Shown here piece by piece: positions 52,466-61,104 of a stretch of DNA of 64,000 nucleotides. Origin of the DNA: Lederbergia panacisoli (GTDB lineage Bacteria; Bacillota; Bacilli; Bacillales; Bacillaceae_C); NCBI RefSeq assembly GCF_024626525.1, contig NZ_JANJGU010000003.1, positions 124,001 through 188,000 of the forward strand. The letters are read 5' to 3'. The stretch's first letter is position 1; the number at the start of each line of letters is the position of its first letter. Below the pieces are notes generated by a model. It saw nothing but the letters and a program-made list of their open reading frames with translations, did no database searches and was not told the DNA's origin. The translations under genes and the position numbers were made by a program.

Positions 52466-53104
52466 ATGAAAAGTGAGGGAAAACTTGATTTAGTGTTAGA
52501 TTTCGCAGGGGTACTTGCAACTAACTTTTCACCTTTATTTTGGAAAGAACTTTCAATGAAATATAATATTTCATATAGTGAGCTTATTGCTTTCAAAAAA
52601 GAAATTCGTGAAGATTTATGGACAGGCCAGATTACCGAGAACGAATTTTGGGTCAGGTTAAAAAAAAGATTTTCAATAATAGAAATAAAGTATGCTAGAA
52701 CTAAATTGCTATCGTTAATAAGACCTTTACCGGCGATTAAACAGATTCCATTATTAAGTGAATATGTGAATATCCATTTACTAAGTAACCATAGAAGAGA
52801 ATGGGTTGAGCATATTATTAGTCCTGTTAAGGATTACATAAAAAGCATTATAATCTCTAGTGATGTAGGCTGTTGTAAGCCGCAGGCGGAAATCTATTTA
52901 ATTACCAAAACCTTTTTTAACGACAACAATGTTCTATTTGTAGATGACCAAGAGAAAAATTTGAAAGAAGCGCACAATCTTGGCTGGAATACGATACTTG
53001 CTGATGAAAAAGGAGAATGGATGAACAGCATATCAACATTTGTAGATAAAATTAAGTACGATTCGAAGGGTGTTTTCAATGAAAGTACGACTCTCAGATT
53101 TTAA
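52466..53104 (+). CDS. HAD-superfamily hydrolase-like protein with altered motif I
   Basis: 212-residue HAD protein. Motif I reads LDFAGVLATN: the nucleophile Asp is kept but the second Asp (general acid/base) is Ala. Motif II is HLLSNHRREW, motif III Lys in CCKPQAEIY, motif IV VLFVDDQEKNL. The layout is that of the YihX/epoxide-hydrolase-N group, where G is common at that site. Either a weak phosphatase or another phosphotransfer role is possible. The GrpB gene starts inside its last codons. Confidence 0.78.
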   Translation: MKSEGKLDLVLDFAGVLATNFSPLFWKELSMKYNISYSELIAFKKEIREDLWTGQITENEFWVRLKKRFSIIEIKYARTKLLSLIRPLPAIKQIPLLSEYVNIHLLSNHRREWVEHIISPVKDYIKSIIISSDVGCCKPQAEIYLITKTFFNDNNVLFVDDQEKNLKEAHNLGWNTILADEKGEWMNSISTFVDKIKYDSKGVFNESTTLRF

Positions 53105-53588
53105 CGAACATTGGGCCGAAATGTTTGAGGATGAAGCCCGATTTCTAGAAACAATATTTGGCGGCGAAATAATCAAATTCGAGCATTTCGGGAGTACGTC
53201 AGTCAGGGGTATAAAGGCAAAACCTGTAATTGACATGATGTGCATTGTGCACGATATAGAAAATATAGATGAGTTTAATGAAAAAATGAATTCCCTAGGA
53301 TATGACGTTGCAGGGGAGTGGGGAATTCCGGGAAGAAGATTATTCCGAAAAGGCGGGGAAAATAGAACACATCATATTCACTTTTATCAACATAATAATC
53401 CACATATTAACCGACATTTAATTTTTCGTGATTATCTCCGTACTTATCCACAAGAAGCCGAAAAGTATAGCAAATTCAAAGAGCAGTTGGCACGGAAATT
53501 CGATGACACAAGGGAGTATAGTCTAGCCAAAAAAACATTTGTGAGAGAAATGGAAGAACGTGCATTGAACTGGTTTAATGGAAAATAA
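53079..53588 (+). CDS. GrpB-family (UPF0157) nucleotidyltransferase-like protein
   Basis: 169-residue GrpB protein, a distant polymerase-beta-like nucleotidyltransferase fold. Signature FEHFGSTSVRGIKAKPVIDMM has the GS and two-Asp pattern; HHIHFYQHNNPHINRHLIFRDYLR follows. Function is not known biochemically. ATG 53079, 26 bp inside the HAD gene, is preceded by GAAGGG. The overlap indicates co-translation with the HAD gene. Confidence 0.87.
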   Translation: MKVRLSDFNEHWAEMFEDEARFLETIFGGEIIKFEHFGSTSVRGIKAKPVIDMMCIVHDIENIDEFNEKMNSLGYDVAGEWGIPGRRLFRKGGENRTHHIHFYQHNNPHINRHLIFRDYLRTYPQEAEKYSKFKEQLARKFDDTREYSLAKKTFVREMEERALNWFNGK

Positions 53589-53628
53589 AACTATAACGCT
53601 GAAAAAAGATTTCAGGAGGAGTCTTTTT

Positions 53629-53832
53629 TTGAAAAAACTAATGTGGATTATCCCTAATGTTTTTTGCTATATCATGTTTGTTGCAGTCATTATTTTTATT
53701 GTAAGAAATGAGGAAGGATTACTAGAAAATAATGACTTGTTCATATGGGGGATAATGGGTCTTATTCTCCTGCTAGTTTCCATGTTCGGTAGTTTTCGAA
53801 TATGGAGATGGATAAAAGAGGGGGAAATTTAG
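53629..53832 (+). CDS. Small two-helix membrane protein
   Basis: 67-residue protein with two membrane helices (about 5-25 and 36-58) and a short charged tail (RIWRWIKEGEI). TTG 53629 is chosen because AGGAGGAG lies 7 bp upstream; an in-frame ATG 53578 inside grpB would add 17 polar residues. Unknown function. Confidence 0.65.
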   Translation: MKKLMWIIPNVFCYIMFVAVIIFIVRNEEGLLENNDLFIWGIMGLILLLVSMFGSFRIWRWIKEGEI

Positions 53833-53865
53833 TGCAATAAATCAATGTGGGTCGGGGGAATCGGC

Positions 53866-54537
53866 TTGAAAACTATCCTTATCAATATCCTTTTTCGTAT
53901 GCTATTCTTTCAGTTGCCTAAAATTAAGATTAATGAGGATGAGGAAAAAGCATTTAATCATTTATTCGAAACTTCGTGTAATAAAGTGGATAAATTAATC
54001 GAGTATAACCTTACCAGCCCTAAATATAAATTTCTATATTATTTAACGAAGAATAAACGAGTCGTTTTACATGGATCCAATCAACAGGAAATCCACACTT
54101 TTGAGCCACGTAAACAGACCTTATATAACGGAGAAATGGCGACGGCTATTTTTGCGACTAAAGATCCAATATGGCCTATTTTCTATGCAATTTTAGATAA
54201 GGGGAAAATAGTTGGAAATATAAGAAACGGATCTGTTACAACGAATGGCTATGAAAGTTTTCACTTTTACTCCTTAACGAAACCCACACTCAAAAATCAG
54301 CCTTGGACAACCGGAATGATTTATCTATTACCGGATGAATTATTTATTAAAGTAAGTAAAGGTGCTATCCAATTCAATGAATGGATTAGTGAAAAGTCCG
54401 TGTCTCCAATTGCTAAAATAGAGGTTAAGCCTAGTGATTTTTATTTCCTCAAAAAGGTGGCGTCTCATCGTTCAGATGAATCAATCATTAAAACATGGTT
54501 GCTTTATAAAGTCAAAACCTTGATAAAGGGTGCATAA
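53866..54537 (+). CDS. Uncharacterised protein with LHGSN motif
   Basis: 223-residue protein with no recognised family. Conserved-looking features are VVLHGSNQQEIHTFEPRKQT, YNGEMATAIFATKDPIWPIF, and a C-terminal region KIEVKPSDFYFLKKV. The HGSN and following beta pattern loosely recall ADP-ribosyltransferase-like folds, but this is only a suggestion. TTG 53866 with GGGGGA upstream is preferred; ATG 53845 would add seven residues. N-terminal hydrophobic segment MKTILINILFRMLFF might anchor it. Confidence 0.6.
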   Translation: MKTILINILFRMLFFQLPKIKINEDEEKAFNHLFETSCNKVDKLIEYNLTSPKYKFLYYLTKNKRVVLHGSNQQEIHTFEPRKQTLYNGEMATAIFATKDPIWPIFYAILDKGKIVGNIRNGSVTTNGYESFHFYSLTKPTLKNQPWTTGMIYLLPDELFIKVSKGAIQFNEWISEKSVSPIAKIEVKPSDFYFLKKVASHRSDESIIKTWLLYKVKTLIKGA

Positions 54538-54592
54538 CCCCAAGAAACAATTGTCCTTGTTAGCGACTAGATGTCGTGTTACACCCAGAAAA

Positions 54593-54613
54593 GGCGGTTA
54601 GTAAATAACCGCC
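54593..54613. terminator. Hairpin between convergent genes
   Basis: GGCGGTTA (54593-54600) pairs with TAACCGCC (54606-54613), 5-nt loop. No strong T run, so termination is uncertain. Confidence 0.55.
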
Positions 54614-54620
54614 TCATAGC

Positions 54621-55010
54621 TTACACATTTACCTTATAATTCAATACTAACTCGTCACCGGGTAATCCCCTTATCCCCCAATTATGTTTTGGTGTTTCAA
54701 AAATAGTAATCTCCACATCTTGAGGGGATATTTCTAACAGTGTACTTATTCGCTCAAATAGTAGCTTTATTAATCGTTTTTTTGCCTCAACCGTTCTACC
54801 TTCAAACATACTAATCTCAATGATCGTATATGCTTCAGTTCTTCCATTTGGAAAATAAAAGTCGCTTTTATCCATAGGGAAAAAACGGTGAAATTTCTTG
54901 TCTGAGGGATATTCTAGTGCATCCATCATACACTCATGAATAACCTTCGATAACGTTTCTTTAACTGGATTTAGCCTTTCCTTGATTCCAAAAATCTTAA
55001 TTTGCCCCAA
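54621..55010 (-). CDS. Tautomerase-family protein
   Basis: 129-residue member of the tautomerase superfamily: MGQIKIFGIKERLNPVKETL start, then EYPSDKKFHRFFPMDKSDFYFP and EISMFEGRTVEAKKRLIKLL. The usual N-terminal Pro of catalytic tautomerases is not at position 2; here it is Gly, as in the related YusQ-like group, so activity is uncertain. TTG 55010 is preferred since GGGGAG lies 8 bp upstream and the protein then begins as its relatives do; the ATG at 55040 has no site. Confidence 0.8.
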   Translation of the reverse strand: MGQIKIFGIKERLNPVKETLSKVIHECMMDALEYPSDKKFHRFFPMDKSDFYFPNGRTEAYTIIEISMFEGRTVEAKKRLIKLLFERISTLLEISPQDVEITIFETPKHNWGIRGLPGDELVLNYKVNV

Positions 55011-55122
55011 AACCATCACTCCCCTAAATACGTAATCCAAATAATCACTTCGACAAGGTAGAGAAAACTCCTTTTATTATTCAATTAAATGCAGGTTCAA
55101 AATGATCCAAGAGGTGAGATAA

Positions 55123-55341
55123 TTGAATAAACATAAATTATTATTGTTCGACATAGATGATACTCTTCTTAGTTCATCTTGGTTTAATGAAGGTTTGAAA
55201 AAGACTGTCAGGAGACATCTTTTGACCCAAAAACTTGATTAAGATAAATTTCTTGAAAAAATGCTTAATGTCCCTGTGAGGGGCATAAAAAATCTACCGC
55301 CCATACTCCCTTTGCAATCGTTTCGGATGTATTGGAAATAA
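55123..55341 (+). pseudogene. Truncated HAD-hydrolase remnant
   Basis: TTG 55123 with AGAGGTG upstream opens LLLFDIDDTLLSSSWFNEGL, motif I of a YjjG-like HAD phosphatase. A TAA stops it at 55240. The frame beyond shows no HAD features and reaches a stop at 55339-55341. The rest of the gene is missing, so it is a decayed fragment next to the 52-bp repeats. Confidence 0.8.
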
Positions 55342-55562
55342 GAAGCATATTGTTAAACGAACAATAAAAAACCTGCTTCTATCCACATAATTGCCAACAC
55401 TTTGCTCAACCCGACAGATGAAGCTATCTGATGATGGGATAAATGTGTATTTAACGAAAAACAGAAGATGATTCGATTTTTTAATCTTCTTAGTATGTAA
55501 ATGGCTGAATTTGTGATGGGTCTATAAATCATGACCAAGATAAATATTTGCCAAATAGAGGA

Positions 55563-55822
55563 GGGCACTTTGAGCAGTTCAATCGGACAACTTGGATGGT
55601 TTTCGCAAGAGCGCGGGCACTTTGAGCGTTTCAATCGGACAGCTTTGATGGTTTCTGCATGGGCCCGGGCGCTTTGAGCAGTTCAATCGGACAGCATTGA
55701 CGGTTCAGGCAAGAGTCCGGGAACTTTGAGCGTTTCAATCGGACAGCTTTGATGGTTTCCGCATGGGCCCGGGCACTTTGAGTGGTTCAATCGGAAGAGA
55801 ACGTGTTTTTTCAAAAGTTTCC
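55563..55822. repeat. Five-copy tandem repeat, 52-bp unit
   Basis: Units begin with GGGCACTTTGAGC-like sequence at 55563, 55615, 55667, 55719 and 55771, exactly 52 bp apart. Each also has CAATCGGACA and a TTGATGGTTT-like part. A decayed sixth start (CCGCACTTTGAA) is near 55829. The GC-rich unit contrasts with the surroundings. It lies in a gap of about 540 bp between the HAD remnant and the ABC-2 operon; no other element was seen there. Confidence 0.95.
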
Positions 55823-55877
55823 GCACTTTGAATACTGATAATCCTACTTGTTCCATTCAAAAAAGCGAAACTCAATC

Positions 55878-56660
55878 TCACGAACCCGTAGACCGGTAAT
55901 GTCTCACTCCAAAGCGCCAAACAAATAAACAAGGAAAAATAAAAATAATGCCAGCAACGGGAGCTAACATATATAAAATGGATTGTCCTTCACTTCGATC
56001 CAACACATACAATAAAGGCAAATAGTTTACACATCCAAATGGAATGACGAACGTAAAAAATTTCGTGACCCATTTATGATAAATATTCAAAGGATATTGT
56101 GCCATTTCCCTGCCGCCATCTGTGAAAATATTTACGACTTCGAGCCCTTGTATTGTCCAAAAACAAAATGTCGCGGCCAACATGAAAATCCCTGTAAAAA
56201 TAAATACCCCACTTATGATCATCAAAATAAGAATGCAAGCTTTTACTAAACTCCATTCAATCGATAGATTGCTTAATGCCCATGTCAAGACAATAACACT
56301 TTGAATCAATCTTCCTAATCTCGTAAACTCAAATTGTGATCCCATCACTTGAATGATGGTTCCTCTAGGACGGACAAGCAACCGGTCAAAATTTCCATTC
56401 CTTACTAGCGAAGAGAACGAATCGAACCCTCGTGCGAAACATTCACTGATGGCAAATGCCATATGAATAACCGCAAAACACAAGGCTACTTCAAAAAATG
56501 TCCATCCCTTTATTTGTCCAAATCGTTCAAAGAGAAAATAAAGCCCGGCAAAAACCGATAATGGGATGAAAAATTGTCCAAACGATAACAACCAAAATGA
56601 TGTTCTGTACTGCATTTGTGACTTAAACAATATATGAAGATATTTAAAATATAAGCTCAT
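55878..56660 (-). CDS. ABC-2-type permease subunit
   Basis: 260-residue membrane protein with six helices, of the ABC-2/DUF990 group. It starts MSLYFKYLHILFKSQMQYRT and includes ARGFDSFSSLVRNGNFDRLLVRP, a loop typical of this group (xxGxxDxLLxRPR). With the next permease it forms a heterodimer driven by the upstream ATPase. AAGGAGGG precedes the ATG. Last gene of the operon, 6 bp after the second permease. Substrate unknown. Confidence 0.88.
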   Translation of the reverse strand: MSLYFKYLHILFKSQMQYRTSFWLLSFGQFFIPLSVFAGLYFLFERFGQIKGWTFFEVALCFAVIHMAFAISECFARGFDSFSSLVRNGNFDRLLVRPRGTIIQVMGSQFEFTRLGRLIQSVIVLTWALSNLSIEWSLVKACILILMIISGVFIFTGIFMLAATFCFWTIQGLEVVNIFTDGGREMAQYPLNIYHKWVTKFFTFVIPFGCVNYLPLLYVLDRSEGQSILYMLAPVAGIIFIFPCLFVWRFGVRHYRSTGS

Positions 56661-56666
56661 GCAATC

Positions 56667-57470
56667 TTACCCTCCTTGAACGACGACTCTTTGCAATGCT
56701 TTCCCGAAAGCAAATCTCCCAAGTAAAACAAGAGCGACAAGCCATACGAGTTGAAAAAGAATGCCGATCAGTGCCTCGTTCTCTGGGATATGTCCGGAAT
56801 AAACGCGAAATGGAAAATCGGCAGTATAACGAAATGGCAGCATATAAGCAATATTTTGCATCCAAGTTGGCATTAATGGAATCGGAATCGTCAGTCCCGC
56901 AAAAAACTCACCTACGACACTAAACATAAGTAAAGATCCTACTGGTGACATTGTAAGAAAGACAGAGATGTAAATAAACATGGAGATGGCTACTAACAGT
57001 AATAGGCCTAGTATGATAGATGTAAAAAATAATAGAAAGGTAGTGATGTTCGATGGTAATGTCATTTTATACGGCTGCGGCAATAAAAACGCAACAATCA
57101 GAATTGGAAAGCTGCGAAGAATGGCACTGGATAATCGTTGCGCCAATAATTTGGCATACCAAAAACCGTAGATTCCACAAGGTCTACAAAGTTCATAGGC
57201 GATATTTCCAGTAGTAATCAGATCGAAAAGCTCATTGTCGCGGAACCAAAGCATGATGAAGGCTAGGAATGCTTGTTGAAGCCAGAGATATGTAATTAAT
57301 TCCTTTAACGACATCGGCGGAGTTTGCAGTGCATGTTCATAAAACGCCTCAAAGATCATAATGTACATAAATCCCCAGAAAAATTGGGTCGCCACCCCGG
57401 CAAGTGCTGCAGTCCGATATTGCATACCGTTTAGAAGCCTTAACTTCAATACAGAGACATATGCACTCAT
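56667..57470 (-). CDS. ABC-2-type permease subunit
   Basis: 267-residue membrane protein with six helices, homologous to its neighbour. It includes FDLITTGNIAYELCRPCGIYGFWYAK, the same RP-containing loop, and an outer segment near AGLTIPIPLMPTWMQNIAYMLPFRYTADFP. Start ATG 57470 overlaps the ATPase stop by 4 bp, with AAGGAGT upstream. It acts with the partner permease and ATPase in export. Confidence 0.88.
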   Translation of the reverse strand: MSAYVSVLKLRLLNGMQYRTAALAGVATQFFWGFMYIMIFEAFYEHALQTPPMSLKELITYLWLQQAFLAFIMLWFRDNELFDLITTGNIAYELCRPCGIYGFWYAKLLAQRLSSAILRSFPILIVAFLLPQPYKMTLPSNITTFLLFFTSIILGLLLLVAISMFIYISVFLTMSPVGSLLMFSVVGEFFAGLTIPIPLMPTWMQNIAYMLPFRYTADFPFRVYSGHIPENEALIGILFQLVWLVALVLLGRFAFGKALQRVVVQGG

Positions 57471-58444
57471 ACTTGATACTCCTTATATAATTGGATAATA
57501 ATTTCTTCAATCGGCTGAGAATCAATTGAAAGATCTAAGATTTCCACCATGCCCGATAATATTGAAATGACTTCTGAAACCATGATTTTCTCCGTATCGA
57601 CACTTAATACCGCTCTATCACTAGTTTGGGAGAGTACAGTCACCCCATAAAGATCGAAAGGTCCCGATGCTTCTCGATAATCGACTGTCATCATTTTGGT
57701 TGCGCCAAACTTTTTCCGCAGCTCATTTAGCTTGCCGTCATATAGTAAACTACCTTTTCCGATTAAAATGACCCGATCCGCAAGCGCCTCGATATCATTC
57801 ATATCATGGGTAGTGAGAATGACCGTCACGCCTTTTTCCTTGTTGATCGTTTTGATAAAATTACGGACTGCAATTTTTGAAAGGGCATCAAGTCCAATCG
57901 TCGGTTCATCTAAAAATAGTACACTTGGACTATGTAATAAAGAGGCGGCAATTTCACAGCGCATCCGCTGTCCTAAACTTAACTGTCGTACTGGAGTGGA
58001 AATAAGATTTTGCAATTGAAGCGTTTCAACTAGTAGTTCAACGTTTGCTTTGTACTCTTGGAGGGGGATTTTATAAATATCGCGCAAAAGTTCGAATGAA
58101 TCCATAACCGGCACATCCCACCAAAGTTGGGAGCGCTGGCCAAAAACAACGCCGATATTTTTTACATATGAAACTCGTTCTTTCCAAGGGGTATAACCCA
58201 TAATCGTGCACTTACCGCTATCCGGTACTAAAATACCGCTCATCACTTTAATTGTTGTCGACTTCCCAGCACCATTTGGACCGATATAGCCTACGATTTC
58301 CCCAGGTTCAATCGAAAAGGAAATATCATTGAGCGCTTGAACAATTGTATGTTCACGATAAAAGAGCGCTTTCAATGAATTCGCAAGTCCAGATGAGCGC
58401 TTGGCAACCTTAAATGATTTACTTAAACCTTCAATCTTAATCAA
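57467..58444 (-). CDS. ABC-2 exporter ATP-binding protein
   Basis: 325-residue ATPase: Walker A GPNGAGKST, Q-loop FGQRSQLWWDVPV, signature LSLGQRMR, Walker B VLFLDEPTIGLD, H-loop TTHDMNDIEAL, and a C-terminal regulatory extension. The QRSQLWWD segment marks the group associated with DUF990 permeases. TTG 58444 is chosen with GGGAGGG 6 bp upstream; ATG 58468 would extend eight residues into that site. First gene of a three-gene exporter operon. Confidence 0.93.
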   Translation of the reverse strand: MIKIEGLSKSFKVAKRSSGLANSLKALFYREHTIVQALNDISFSIEPGEIVGYIGPNGAGKSTTIKVMSGILVPDSGKCTIMGYTPWKERVSYVKNIGVVFGQRSQLWWDVPVMDSFELLRDIYKIPLQEYKANVELLVETLQLQNLISTPVRQLSLGQRMRCEIAASLLHSPSVLFLDEPTIGLDALSKIAVRNFIKTINKEKGVTVILTTHDMNDIEALADRVILIGKGSLLYDGKLNELRKKFGATKMMTVDYREASGPFDLYGVTVLSQTSDRAVLSVDTEKIMVSEVISILSGMVEILDLSIDSQPIEEIIIQLYKEYQV

Positions 58445-58571
58445 GCATGTCCCTCCCTTTAAAAACATAATCGGAAGGAAGATGTTACCACTATATAATT
58501 ATACTGTCAATCTATTTTTTAAAAATTTAAAAAATATATGTTATAATTCTAATTAAGAAAGGGTGATGAAC

Positions 58572-59141
58572 ATGACTCTTTATCAAAAAAATAAAGTTAC
58601 GTTGAATGAGTATTTACAAATTCGCGAGAATACAGAAGAATTGTTGGAATACATTGATGGGTTTATTTATATGTCACCCTCTCCATCTATAAGGCATCAA
58701 CGCATATCTAGAGAGCTCCTCGTTAAATTGGATCATTTTTTGAAAGGCACACCTTGTGAAATTATTTCTGCACCAATGGATGTGGAGTTGAAAAGTGAAA
58801 AAATAGATGGAATAAAAATAGTAATACCGGATCTAGTGATTATTTGCGATAAAAGAGGATTCACTGAATCAAGATATGTAGGAGTACCAAGTCTAATAAT
58901 AGAGATTTTAAGTCCATCTAATCAATCACATGATCTAATCACAAAATTTAATATTTACATGAAATATGGAGTCCGAGAATATTGGATCGTTAATCCAATG
59001 CTACAATCCATTACAGTGTATGAGCTTAATGATGAAGACATGTATGAACAATATGATGTGAAAACGGACATAGGAAAAGTTCATTCGGGTTTTTTAGATG
59101 GATTCAGTGTGGAATTAAAGGAGATTTTTTCTGAAATGTAA
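58572..59141 (+). CDS. Uma2-family (DUF820) PD-(D/E)XK endonuclease-like protein
   Basis: 189-residue protein of the Uma2 family, a PD-(D/E)XK nuclease fold. N-terminal YLQIRENTEELLEYIDGFIYM, then IPDLVIICDKR with the Asp, and PSLIIEILSPSNQSHDLITKFNIY with the catalytic Glu and Lys. The in vivo role is unknown. ATG 58572 with AAAGGG 8 bp upstream is chosen. Single gene, perfect terminator following. Confidence 0.9.
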   Translation: MTLYQKNKVTLNEYLQIRENTEELLEYIDGFIYMSPSPSIRHQRISRELLVKLDHFLKGTPCEIISAPMDVELKSEKIDGIKIVIPDLVIICDKRGFTESRYVGVPSLIIEILSPSNQSHDLITKFNIYMKYGVREYWIVNPMLQSITVYELNDEDMYEQYDVKTDIGKVHSGFLDGFSVELKEIFSEM

Positions 59142-59172
59142 AAATCGAGTGTTAAGGCCAACACTCGATTTT
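59141..59172. terminator. Bidirectional terminator
   Basis: AAAATCGAGTGTT (59141-59153) pairs perfectly with AACACTCGATTTT (59160-59172), loop AAGGCC. Serves convergent Uma2 and YdcF genes. Confidence 0.94.
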
Positions 59173-59176
59173 CTAA

Positions 59177-59752
59177 TTACTTTCCAAATACGGACGTTTT
59201 TAAAAGTGCGAGCCGCTCGCGAGTCGTTAATTTCCATTCGACGACTTTTGGTGTTTTTGCTGCAACGGCATCCGACTCTAAATCTAGTTTTCTGGCGATT
59301 TCTCTGGCCCGTGCTAGATGGTAGTCACTCGTAATAATCGTAACGGAGTGAATGGAAGCAGGGAGTAGCTTCTTGGAAAATTGAATATTTTCATACGTGG
59401 ATGTCGATGCTGTTTCGAGGATTAAACGATCTTCATCAATTCCATTTTCCGCTAGATATCGTCTCATTGCTTCTGCTTCAGTAATATCTTCGTCAGGGCC
59501 TTGTCCCCCGGATAAAATCAATTTTATGTTAGGATGCTTTTTTGCATAATCTAATGCAGCTTCAAGCCTATAGCGCAAAGAAAGTGAAGGATTCTCGCCA
59601 TTCACTTTGGCACCAAGAATGACGGCATATTCATTTTTACCATTTGCTTCAGGTAACCTGCCAGCAATCATCCAATTTCCTGTTTCGATCCACATACTTA
59701 TACAGAGTATCGCGAAAGGAAGCATCCATATTAAGATCCGTTTAATTTTCAA
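59177..59752 (-). CDS. YdcF-family (DUF218) membrane-anchored protein
   Basis: 191-residue protein with an N-terminal membrane anchor (residues 7-23) followed by a DUF218 domain: YAVILGAKVNGENPSLSLRYRL, IKLILSGGQGPDEDITEAEAM, ETASTSTYENI, and ITSDYHLARAREIARKL. It resembles SanA/YdcF, linked to the cell envelope. TTG 59752 with GAGGTGAG upstream is the start. Biochemical function unknown. Confidence 0.87.
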   Translation of the reverse strand: MKIKRILIWMLPFAILCISMWIETGNWMIAGRLPEANGKNEYAVILGAKVNGENPSLSLRYRLEAALDYAKKHPNIKLILSGGQGPDEDITEAEAMRRYLAENGIDEDRLILETASTSTYENIQFSKKLLPASIHSVTIITSDYHLARAREIARKLDLESDAVAAKTPKVVEWKLTTRERLALLKTSVFGK

Positions 59753-59827
59753 AGAAACTCACCTCATAATTAAAGAATATCGGACATTTAAAGAATAGTA
59801 AATCTATTTTTAAGGGGGACTAACCTA

Positions 59828-60412
59828 GTGGAAACGATCATTTTAGCTGGAGGAAAATCCAGCCGAATGGGAGAAAATAAGGCTTTGATGAAAATAGGCG
59901 GCAAACGAGTCATCGATCGAATAATAGAGGAGTTCATTCCTATTTCGGAAGATGTGATTTTAATAGCGAATGAAAAAATTCAGCAATTAGATCATTCAGT
60001 GATAGTATTGAAAGATTCAGAAGCATTTAAAGGTCAAGGTCCATTGGCTGGGATTTTAACGGGGCTAACTGCCGCAAAGAAGGGACCTTGTTTCGTTGTT
60101 GCCTGCGATATGCCGTTTGCTTCTACAGAAATGGCAAAAAAACTACTACATACTCTTACCGAAAAAAATCTTGATGCCGTTATTCCGATTGCGGAGGGGC
60201 AGATTCATCCGCTTTTTGCCGCTTATGATGCAGGCATTCTATCATATGTGCATGAAACACTAAAAGAGGGTAAGAAATCAGTAAAATCTTTGCTTGATCG
60301 TATCAATGTTGAGTATATTGAAGTTATTGATTCATTAGATTTATGGAATATGAATACAAAGGAAGATTACATAGAAGCGAAAAAACGAATTGAAGGGAAC
60401 GAACTTCATTGA
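59828..60412 (+). CDS. mobA: Molybdenum cofactor guanylyltransferase
   Basis: 194-residue enzyme that adds GMP to molybdopterin. It begins with the nucleotidyltransferase motif ILAGGKSSRMGENKALM, has GPLAGILTGL and VVACDMPFAS (metal-binding Asp), and HPLFAAYDAG. GTG 59828 with AAGGGGG upstream is the start. First gene of a compact operon with moaE, moaD and moeB; its stop overlaps the moaE start by 4 bp. Confidence 0.93.
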   Translation: METIILAGGKSSRMGENKALMKIGGKRVIDRIIEEFIPISEDVILIANEKIQQLDHSVIVLKDSEAFKGQGPLAGILTGLTAAKKGPCFVVACDMPFASTEMAKKLLHTLTEKNLDAVIPIAEGQIHPLFAAYDAGILSYVHETLKEGKKSVKSLLDRINVEYIEVIDSLDLWNMNTKEDYIEAKKRIEGNELH

Positions 60413-60873
60413 ATTGTGAAATCACGAGAGACCCTATTAAAATAGAGGAAATATACGAGAAAGTGGTAAGGAGAGAAGCAGGCGCCGTCACAACTTTTAT
60501 TGGGACGGTCCGTGAATTGACGCATGGCCGCAAAACGCTTTACCTTGAATACGAAGCATATGAAGCGATGGCTTTAAAGAAGCTTGAGCAAATTGTAGCG
60601 GAAATGAAGGAACGCTGGCCGGGAGTGGAAGCAGCCATATCACATCGAATTGGACGCCTTGAAATAACTGATATCGCGGTTGCCATCGCGGTTTCTTCGC
60701 CACACCGCCCGGAAGCATATGAAGCAAATCGCTACGCTATCGAAAGGATTAAAGAGATTGTTCCAATTTGGAAAAAGGAGCATTGGGAAGATGGCGAGAA
60801 ATGGATTGGCAACCAGCAGGGGACGAAGGGATATGTGGATGGTAAACCTGAGGAGGCAGACTTGAATGAATAA
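60409..60873 (+). CDS. moaE: Molybdopterin synthase catalytic subunit
   Basis: 154-residue MoaE. With MoaD it inserts sulfur into precursor Z (cPMP) to give molybdopterin. Signature residues: GAVTTFIGTVRELTHGR, YLEYEAYEAMALKKL, ISHRIGRLEITDIAVAIAVSSPHRPEAY, and PIWKKEHWEDGEKWI with the catalytic Lys. TTG 60409 overlaps the mobA stop. moaD starts 8 bp before its end, giving stoichiometric production of the heterotetramer. Confidence 0.95.
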   Translation: MNCEITRDPIKIEEIYEKVVRREAGAVTTFIGTVRELTHGRKTLYLEYEAYEAMALKKLEQIVAEMKERWPGVEAAISHRIGRLEITDIAVAIAVSSPHRPEAYEANRYAIERIKEIVPIWKKEHWEDGEKWIGNQQGTKGYVDGKPEEADLNE

Positions 60874-61099
60874 AATTTTATTGTTTGCTCATTTAAAAGA
60901 GCAGGCTGGAGATGGTTCTTTAACAATGGATGTTTCAGGTAAGACAGTAAAGGAACTGCGCAATCACTTAGAGACCGAAACAAATCTAGGGAGTTTGGCT
61001 GGGATTATGATTGCAATTAATGAAGAATTTGCTACAGATGAAACTGTCATAAATGCGGAAGATGTGATTGCTCTTATTCCTCCGGTAAGCGGGGGCTGA
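60866..61099 (+). CDS. moaD: Molybdopterin synthase sulfur carrier subunit
   Basis: 77-residue ubiquitin-like MoaD ending in the thiocarboxylate-forming Gly-Gly (IPPVSGG). GAGGAGG lies upstream of the ATG. It overlaps moaE by 8 bp and precedes moeB by 5 bp, so carrier, synthase and activating enzyme are encoded together. Confidence 0.95.
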   Translation: MNKILLFAHLKEQAGDGSLTMDVSGKTVKELRNHLETETNLGSLAGIMIAINEEFATDETVINAEDVIALIPPVSGG

Positions 61100-61104
61100 T
61101 TCAT

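Noticed and set aside
55353-55634. Minus-strand frame across the start of the 52-bp repeats
   Set aside because: Runs into tandem repeats, no ribosome binding site and no family.
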